DNA of 64,000 bases from positions 124,001 to 188,000 of the forward strand of contig DATANV010000006.1 of assembly GCA_036266075.1 (NCBI GenBank), given 5' to 3'. The translations under genes were made by a program, and so were the position numbers. Shown here in pieces: positions 59,109 to 64,000 of the stretch. Source of the stretch: VRUE01 sp036266075 (GTDB taxonomy: Bacteria > Actinomycetota > Thermoleophilia > Solirubrobacterales > 70-9). Every line of letters starts with the position of its first letter. Position 1 is the stretch's first letter. Below the pieces are notes generated by a model that did no database searches, was not told the origin of the DNA, and saw nothing but the letters and a program-made list of their open reading frames with translations.

Positions 59109-61106
59109 TCAGGCGCCGGCCGTCATCCCGTCGAGGTCGCGGCGCAGCTCCTTTAGCTCGTCGCGGAGGCGGGCCGCCTCCTCGAAGCGCAGGTCGTCGG
59201 CGGCGGCCAGCATCTCCTCCTCGAGGGAGACGATCGCCTTCTCCAACTCGGCCGGGTCGGCGAACTCGCCACCGTGCTTGCGGCGGCGGCGTTTCGGCGC
59301 CCGGTCCTCCATCGCCAGGAACTCGGCCATCTCGGAGATCCCCTTGCGGACGGTCTCCGGAGTGATGCCGTGTTCGGCGTTGTAGGCGACCTGGATCGCG
59401 CGGCGGCGGTCGGTCTCGCGCATCGCCGCTCGCATCGCATCGGTTTCCCGATCCGCGTACATAAGCACCCGCCCGTTGACGTTGCGCGCGGCGCGGCCGA
59501 TCGTCTGCACGAGACTGGTCTCACCGCGCAGGAAGCCCTCCTTGTCGGCGTCGAGGATCGCCACCAGCGAGACCTCCGGCAGGTCGAGCCCCTCGCGCAG
59601 CAGGTTGACGCCGACCAGCACGTCGTACTCGCCGAGGCGCAACTCGCGCACTATCTGGATCCGTTCCAGCGTGTCGATCTCGGAGTGCAGGTAGCGCACC
59701 TTGACTCCGTACTCGAGCAGGTAGCCGGTCAGGTCCTCGGCCATCTTCTTGGTCAGCGTAGTCACCAGGGTGCGATCGCCGGCCTCGGCCCGCGCTTTGA
59801 TCTCGTTCATCAGGTCGTCGATCTGGTTCTTGGTCTCGCGCAGCTCGATCTCCGGGTCGACGATCCCGGTCGGGCGCACGATCTGCTCGACGATGCGGGT
59901 CGATTCGGCCCGCTCGAAGGGTCCCGGCGTCGCCGAGACCATCACCAGCTGGTCGACCCGGGAGAGGAACTCGTCGAACTTGAGCGGCCGGTTGTCGATC
60001 GCCGAGGGCAGGCGGAAGCCGTAATCGATCAGCGTCTGCTTGCGCGAGCGGTCGCCCTCGTACATGCCGCCGAGCTGGGGAATCGTCTGGTGGGACTCAT
60101 CGACCATCACGACGAAGTCCTCGGGGAAGTAGTCGATCAGCGTGTGCGGCGGGCTGCCCGGCGGCCGGCCGTCGAGGATCCGGGAGTAGTTCTCGATCCC
60201 GGAGGTGAAGCCCAGCTCCTTCAGCATCTCGATGTCGTAGGCAGTGCGCTGGCGCAGCCGGTGCGCCTCCAGCTGCTTGCCTTCGTCCTCGAGTTCGGCC
60301 GTACGGCTGTTGAGTTCGTGGCGGATTTCCTCGACCGCCCGCTCCAGCGTCTCGTCTTTGGTCACGTAGTGGGACGCGGGCCAGACCGAGACGTGGTCGA
60401 TCGTGTCGAGGATCTCGCCGGTGAGCGGGTCGAAATGCTGGATCGCCTCGATCTCGTCGCCGAAGAGGGCTATCCGGTAGGCCGACTCGGCGTATGACGG
60501 CATGATCTCCAACACCTCGCCGCGAGCGCGGAAGGCACCGCGACCGAGCGCCGCGTCGTTGCGCTGATACTGCATCTTCACCAGCTTGCGCAGCACCTCG
60601 TCGCGGTCGATCTGCTCGCCGACCTTGAAGAGCTGCATTTTTTCGTTGTAGACCTGCGGCGAGCCGATCCCGTAGATGCAGGAGACCGAGGCGACGATGA
60701 TCACGTCGCGGCGGGCGAACAGCGCGGCCGTGGCGGCGTGGCGCAGGCGGTCGATCTCGTCGTTGATCGAGGAGTCCTTCTCGATGTAGAGGTCCTGGGC
60801 CGGGACATAGGCCTCCGGCTGGTAGTAGTCGTAGTAGGAGACGAAGTACTCGACTGCGTTCTCCGGGAAGAACTCGCGGAACTCGTTGCAGAGCTGCGCT
60901 GCCAGCGTCTTGTTGTGGGCGATGACCAGCGTCGGCCGCTGGATCGCCTCGATCGTGCCGGCCATCGTGAAGGTCTTGCCGGTGCCGGTCGCGCCGAGCA
61001 GGGTCTGGAAGCGCTCGCCCTGCCCCAGCCCCTCGGCCAGCGAGGCGATCGCCGTCGGTTGGTCGGCAGTCGGCGTGTAGGCCGGGTTCAGCTTGAAATC
61101 GGGCAC
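59109..61106 (-). CDS. uvrB: Excinuclease ABC subunit B
   Basis: 665 residues, GTG start with AAGGTGG upstream. Superfamily II helicase-like: Walker A LLGATGTGKTFTMAG, the beta-hairpin YYDYYQPEAYVPAQDLYIEK, motif II MVDESHQTIPQLGGMYEGDR, SATPGPFE, and LREGLDLPEVSLVAILDADK, QTIGRAARNVNGRVLMYAD. The C-terminal UVR domain LEEEMLAAADDLRFEEAARL contacts UvrC. Verifies damage after UvrA loading. No clear LexA box upstream, unlike uvrA. Confidence 0.98.
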   Translation of the reverse strand: MPDFKLNPAYTPTADQPTAIASLAEGLGQGERFQTLLGATGTGKTFTMAGTIEAIQRPTLVIAHNKTLAAQLCNEFREFFPENAVEYFVSYYDYYQPEAYVPAQDLYIEKDSSINDEIDRLRHAATAALFARRDVIIVASVSCIYGIGSPQVYNEKMQLFKVGEQIDRDEVLRKLVKMQYQRNDAALGRGAFRARGEVLEIMPSYAESAYRIALFGDEIEAIQHFDPLTGEILDTIDHVSVWPASHYVTKDETLERAVEEIRHELNSRTAELEDEGKQLEAHRLRQRTAYDIEMLKELGFTSGIENYSRILDGRPPGSPPHTLIDYFPEDFVVMVDESHQTIPQLGGMYEGDRSRKQTLIDYGFRLPSAIDNRPLKFDEFLSRVDQLVMVSATPGPFERAESTRIVEQIVRPTGIVDPEIELRETKNQIDDLMNEIKARAEAGDRTLVTTLTKKMAEDLTGYLLEYGVKVRYLHSEIDTLERIQIVRELRLGEYDVLVGVNLLREGLDLPEVSLVAILDADKEGFLRGETSLVQTIGRAARNVNGRVLMYADRETDAMRAAMRETDRRRAIQVAYNAEHGITPETVRKGISEMAEFLAMEDRAPKRRRRKHGGEFADPAELEKAIVSLEEEMLAAADDLRFEEAARLRDELKELRRDLDGMTAGA

Positions 61107-61246
61107 GCCGCCACCTTAGCGGGGAGATTCTTGGCGCTTTTGGCACGAATCGCGCGCCTCTCGACACATTCTGATAAACATGGAGGTACGCAATCGCGAC
61201 GGCCTGTCTGTAGAGGTTCTGTCGACATGCACAGAGAATCCTGTTC
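61107..61246. other. Divergent intergenic region uvrB / XRE regulator
   Basis: Less GC-rich DNA with TCGACACATTCTGATAAACA and TGTCGACATGCACAG; it must hold both promoters. I found no full LexA box and no convincing -35/-10 pair. Confidence 0.35.
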
Positions 61247-61495
61247 ATGAAACCACGCGACCGCTTCGCCATAAACCTGCGAAAAGCCCGGCAGAAAGCC
61301 CAAATCCCTCAAGAGGAGCTGGGCTTTCGCTGCGATCTTCACCGCACCGAGATCTCACTGCTGGAGCGCGGCGGCCGCGAGCCGCGTCTGGGGACGATCA
61401 TCAAGCTGGCCGACGCCCTTGGCGTCACCCCGGAAGAACTTTGCAGCGGCGTGCGCTGGAACGTCAAAGCGCAGCGCTTCCAGTTCAAGAAATAG
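61247..61495 (+). CDS. XRE-family single-domain regulator
   Basis: 82 residues: FAINLRKARQKAQIPQEELG, FRCDLHRTEISLLERGGREP and TIIKLADALGVTPEELCSGV form the helix-turn-helix; a short basic tail NVKAQRFQFKK follows. Same size class as the regulators at 10358 and 11033. Divergent from uvrB and 8 bp before a membrane-protein gene. Confidence 0.88.
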   Translation: MKPRDRFAINLRKARQKAQIPQEELGFRCDLHRTEISLLERGGREPRLGTIIKLADALGVTPEELCSGVRWNVKAQRFQFKK

Positions 61496-61503
61496 GCACG
61501 GGA

Positions 61504-61872
61504 ATGGCGCGAGCCCCACGCAAGGCGCTCGCCGCCTTCTTCTTCCTCGCCGGCGGGATGCACTTCGTCGTCCCGCGCAGCTATGAAGCGATCATGCCCC
61601 CTTCGCTGCCGCGCCATCGGGAGGCGGTAGCGCTCAGCGGGCTCGCCGAGCTAGCGGGGGCCGTCGCCGTCCTGCCGGACGGCACTCGGCGCCTCGGCCG
61701 CTGGTGGCTGCTCGCCCTGCTGCTGGCGGTCTTCCCGGCCAACGTGCACATGGCGCTGAACCCCGAGCAGGTCAAGGGATTGGACCTGCGACGCGTGCCC
61801 CGCTGGGCGCTCTGGGCTCGACTGCCGCTGCAGCCGCTGGCGATGCTCTGGGTCTGGCGCGCGACCCGCTAG
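61504..61872 (+). CDS. DoxX-like small membrane protein
   Basis: 122 residues with four predicted helices: LAAFFFLAGGMHFVVPRSYE, GLAELAGAVAVLPDGTRRLG, WLLALLLAVFPANVHMALNP and a C-terminal one ending LAMLWVWRATR. The GG.HF..P..Y..I.P and LSGLAELAGA patterns are those of the DoxX-like family (often linked to thiol or oxidative stress in actinobacteria). Ends 4 bp before a convergent gene. Confidence 0.82.
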   Translation: MARAPRKALAAFFFLAGGMHFVVPRSYEAIMPPSLPRHREAVALSGLAELAGAVAVLPDGTRRLGRWWLLALLLAVFPANVHMALNPEQVKGLDLRRVPRWALWARLPLQPLAMLWVWRATR

Positions 61873-61876
61873 CCCG

Positions 61877-62401
61877 TCAGGGCAGCACCTGTTCGAGCAG
61901 GCCCTGGGCGGGGCCGAGGAAGTTCTGCGCGCTATTCAGCAGCGAGCGGGCGTCCTTGACGAGCTCGACCGCCTGTTCGAGGGGGATCCGTCGCACCACC
62001 TCGCGCAGCGGCGCTGCCAGCAGCGGGTTGAGGGCGCCGGCCCGTTCGGCGTCATCGACGGCGCGCAGCAGGCCAGCGCGGATCGCCCGCGCCAGCTCGG
62101 CGTCGTCGATCCCGTAGCGCCGCGCGAAGCGTTCGCGCGACTCCGGCGTGGCGAGAGCCCGTGCCAGGGTCTCGCGACTGACCCCGAGCCGGCAGGCAGC
62201 GCCGTCGAGAGCCGAGAGCGAGAACTGCTCGGCGATCTCCTGCAGGCTTTCCGGATTGCGCCAGGCGCGTGGCTGGCAGGGATCCTTGACCTTCTCGGGG
62301 GCGTAAGAGGAGCCACCCGCCGCCAGGTAGACCAGGACCAGCGCCAGCGAAGCGGCGAGCGCCGCGCCGATCAGGAAGCGCCCCCGCGCATCGGGGCTCA
62401 C
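61877..62401 (-). CDS. Membrane-anchored hypothetical protein
   Basis: 174 residues. One N-terminal membrane helix (FLIGAALAASLALVLVYLAA), then an exported helical domain with two Cys (DPCQPR, GAACRL) and repeats of short helices: LQEIAEQFSLSALDGAACRL, LARALATPESRERFARRYGI, LLRAVDDAERAGALNPLLAA. GTG start overlapping the stop of the MFS gene by 4 bp. No family recognised. Confidence 0.78.
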   Translation of the reverse strand: MSPDARGRFLIGAALAASLALVLVYLAAGGSSYAPEKVKDPCQPRAWRNPESLQEIAEQFSLSALDGAACRLGVSRETLARALATPESRERFARRYGIDDAELARAIRAGLLRAVDDAERAGALNPLLAAPLREVVRRIPLEQAVELVKDARSLLNSAQNFLGPAQGLLEQVLP

Positions 62402-63768
62402 AGGTCCACCCTCCTCGCCAGGCCGATCGGGATCAGCGCCAGCAGGCCGAGCAGCGCGGCCAACCCGAAGGAGGAGCTGAAGGCATGGGTCGCGGCGCGG
62501 TCGAGCTGGTCCTGGAGTTCTTCGCGCAGGCCGACGACCGCCACCCGGTCGGCGGGATCCTCGGGCAGCGGCTCGAAGGCTGGGCCGATCGTCGGCACCT
62601 TCCCCCGCTCCCCTTCGAGCCGGTCCTGGATGCGCTGCGAGAGCTCGAGCTTGAGCAGCGGGCTGACCTTCGAGTCGAGGACGACGGCGGTGGCGGCGTC
62701 GATCGCGTCATGGCGCTGCTGGTCGATTTCCTCGGTGAAGAGCGGCGTCAGCAGGATCAGGCCGACGGCGACGCCGGCGTGGCGGGCGGAGATCGTCCAG
62801 CCGCCGTGGATCGCCTGCGGGGCGCGGCCGAGCAGGGCCGTCTCGGTGAGGGCCGAGAGAACCAGCGCCAGGCCGATGCCGACCAGCAGCTGGGGCGGCA
62901 AGGTCAGGGCGACGTCGGCGTGCGGCAGCAGCGCCAGGCCGCCGAGGCCGCCGGAGACGAGGATCGCACCGGCCGCCGCGCGGGCGCGGGCGCTGCCGGC
63001 CCCCGGGCCGAGCCGCGCCCCGAGCAGGGCCGCCAGCGGCATCGCGGTGACGACGATGGCGGCGCCGATCGGGCTCAAGCGCCAGCCTTCGATCAGCAGC
63101 AGCACCAGCAGGAACAGGGCGGCGGCGATAGCCGAGGAGACCAGGGTCAGCGCGAGGTTGGCCAGCAGGTGGGGCCGCCCCGTGCGGCGCAGCTCGGCGG
63201 AGACGATGCCGGTCGCAGCCTCGTGCCTGGCGATCGCCAGCAGCGGCACGCCGGCGGCGATCGCCAGCGGCGCCTGCACGAGGAAGATCGACTGCCAGGA
63301 GACGAGCTGGGTCAGCAGGCCGCCGACCGCCGGGCCGAGCGCGGCGCCGGTCGCCCCCGCGGTCGCCCAAACCGCGACGGCGCGGCGCTCGGAGCCGGCA
63401 GTCGCGGGCAGCAGCTCGAGCACCGCCGTGACCGCCAGCGCGCCGCCGAGCGCCTGCGCGCAGCGGGCGGCTATCAGCGTGCTCAGCTCGGCGGCGATGC
63501 CGCAGGCGATGCCGGCCCCCGCGAACACGGCAAGACCGACGGCAGCGGCTCGACCGGGGCCGACCCGGCGAGCGAGGTGGGCGGCCGGCACCGCGGCGAG
63601 GGCCATCACCAGGTTGAAAGAGACGAGCACCCAGGTGACCCCGGCGACGCTGGTGTCCAGCTCGCGGTAGATCTCCGGCAGGGCGAGGACGACGATCGAG
63701 GAGTCGGCGAGGACCAGCCCGACGGCGAAAGCGAGCGCGGCGGTGCGCGGGCGCGGCGCGGCGTTCAT
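62398..63768 (-). CDS. MFS transporter (DHA2-like)
   Basis: 456 residues with 14 probable helices. N-terminal half: ALAFAVGLVLADSSIVVLAL, YRELDTSVAGVTWVLVSFNL, and AHLARRVGPGRAAAVGLAVF (motif A-like). Motif C-like GAALGPAVGGLLTQLVSWQS and IFLVQAPLAIAAGVPLLAIA place it with drug/metabolite antiporters. An extracytosolic loop of about 90 residues (330-420) precedes the last helix. ATG overlaps the stop of the lytic transglycosylase gene. Confidence 0.92.
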   Translation of the reverse strand: MNAAPRPRTAALAFAVGLVLADSSIVVLALPEIYRELDTSVAGVTWVLVSFNLVMALAAVPAAHLARRVGPGRAAAVGLAVFAGAGIACGIAAELSTLIAARCAQALGGALAVTAVLELLPATAGSERRAVAVWATAGATGAALGPAVGGLLTQLVSWQSIFLVQAPLAIAAGVPLLAIARHEAATGIVSAELRRTGRPHLLANLALTLVSSAIAAALFLLVLLLIEGWRLSPIGAAIVVTAMPLAALLGARLGPGAGSARARAAAGAILVSGGLGGLALLPHADVALTLPPQLLVGIGLALVLSALTETALLGRAPQAIHGGWTISARHAGVAVGLILLTPLFTEEIDQQRHDAIDAATAVVLDSKVSPLLKLELSQRIQDRLEGERGKVPTIGPAFEPLPEDPADRVAVVGLREELQDQLDRAATHAFSSSFGLAALLGLLALIPIGLARRVDL

Positions 63769-64000
63769 CGGTAGCCCAGCTCCTGCGCGTAGGTGTCGCG
63801 GTAGGCGCGACGCTTGCCGAGCACCTCTTCGACATAGGCGCGGGTTTCCGGGAAGGAGATGTCGCCGAGCGCCATCTGGGATCCACCCCAGGTTTCGGCT
63901 CTGCTCGGTCCGGCGTTGTAGGCGGCCAGCGCAGCAACCTCGTCGCCGCCGAAGCGATCGAGCAGTTCGCGCAGACGGTAGGTGCCGTAGCGGATGTTGA
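63765..64000 (-). CDS. Lytic transglycosylase, C-terminal part (continues beyond window)
   Basis: The visible 77 residues read NIRYGTYRLRELLDRFGGDE, then VAALAAYNAGPSRAETWGGS and FPETRAYVEEVLGKRRAYRD, ending TYAQELGYR. N..YGT.YLR.LL and ALAAYNAG are the SLT-domain motifs, and ETR.YV..V is the family ending; the catalytic Glu lies outside the window. Such enzymes cut peptidoglycan. Overlaps the MFS gene (ATGA). Confidence 0.92.
   Translation of the reverse strand, partial: NIRYGTYRLRELLDRFGGDEVAALAAYNAGPSRAETWGGSQMALGDISFPETRAYVEEVLGKRRAYRDTYAQELGYR

Noticed and set aside
61107..61246. LexA box upstream of uvrB
   Set aside because: Partial GAAC/GTTC-like words occur but none has the correct spacing and symmetry.

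Overview
The window is a stretch of GC-rich bacterial chromosome. The gene content suggests a high-GC actinobacterium close to the Thermoleophilia/Solirubrobacterales; this is inferred from composition, frequent GTG/TTG starts, short GTGA/ATGA gene overlaps and family content, not from a marker phylogeny. Most of it is core metabolism on the minus strand. A regulator-rich island lies beside a tRNA gene, and an unusual number of long palindromes is scattered through the window.

Layout. 1-182: 5' end of a gene of the AbiEi-like/DUF559 family running off the left edge, with a palindrome at its start. 506-6810 (minus): small protein, aspS, hisS, metallo-beta-lactamase-fold hydrolase, small membrane protein, formiminotransferase and aminopeptidase-like gene. 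6904: tRNA-Met(CAT). About 6980-13590: an accessory island of less GC-rich DNA holding a DUF5678/retropepsin-like pair, a broken IS3-family element, an HNH remnant, an IPT/TIG surface protein, six DNA-binding regulators and a 19-codon peptide gene with an ideal ribosome binding site. 13791-17408: threonine synthase and a divergent leucyl-tRNA synthetase paralogue. 17672-23067: small genes, GtrA, a GT-C glycosyltransferase coupled to a GH92 mannosidase. 23188-26846: heterodimeric ABC exporter. 26963-34414: lipoprotein, tRNA-Gln(CTG), and a run of FAD oxidoreductase, two TrkA-type proteins and two APC permeases with universal-stress-protein tails. 34436-40006: FMN alpha-hydroxy-acid oxidase, DUF559 gene, K+-independent H+-pyrophosphatase, GCS2-type ligase. 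40011-46988: rex, glutaredoxin, tsaD, rimI, tsaB, tsaE, family-4 UDG and panB-panD-panC. 47111-52387: acyltransferase, ROK kinase, xylose/ribose-type ABC importer. 52459-61106: uvrA with a SOS box, a second full DUF559 gene, thioredoxin/TPR protein, MmgE/PrpD, uvrB. 61247-64000: XRE regulator, membrane proteins, MFS transporter and the C-terminal end of a lytic transglycosylase.

The most unusual pattern concerns the AbiEi-like/DUF559 (Vsr-like nuclease fold) genes. Each of the two full copies (35605, 55403) starts inside a hairpin whose loop carries the ATG and whose 3' arm encodes the first residues of the protein. The partial copy at the left edge has the same layout with ATC in the ATG position. 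Two further hairpins of the same design stand alone (47066-47102 upstream of panC; 56347-56393 just after the second full gene). Stem sequences differ between copies while the layout is kept. A second, unrelated palindrome family has two clear members (13655-13696 and 24239-24280; 38 of 42 bases alike when one is inverted, with a compensatory stem change). One of these sits in frame inside the ABC exporter gene and adds about 14 codons between its membrane and ATPase domains.

Starts were chosen by ribosome binding sites, overlaps with neighbours and family N-termini. All similarities are from reading motifs; no database search was run.
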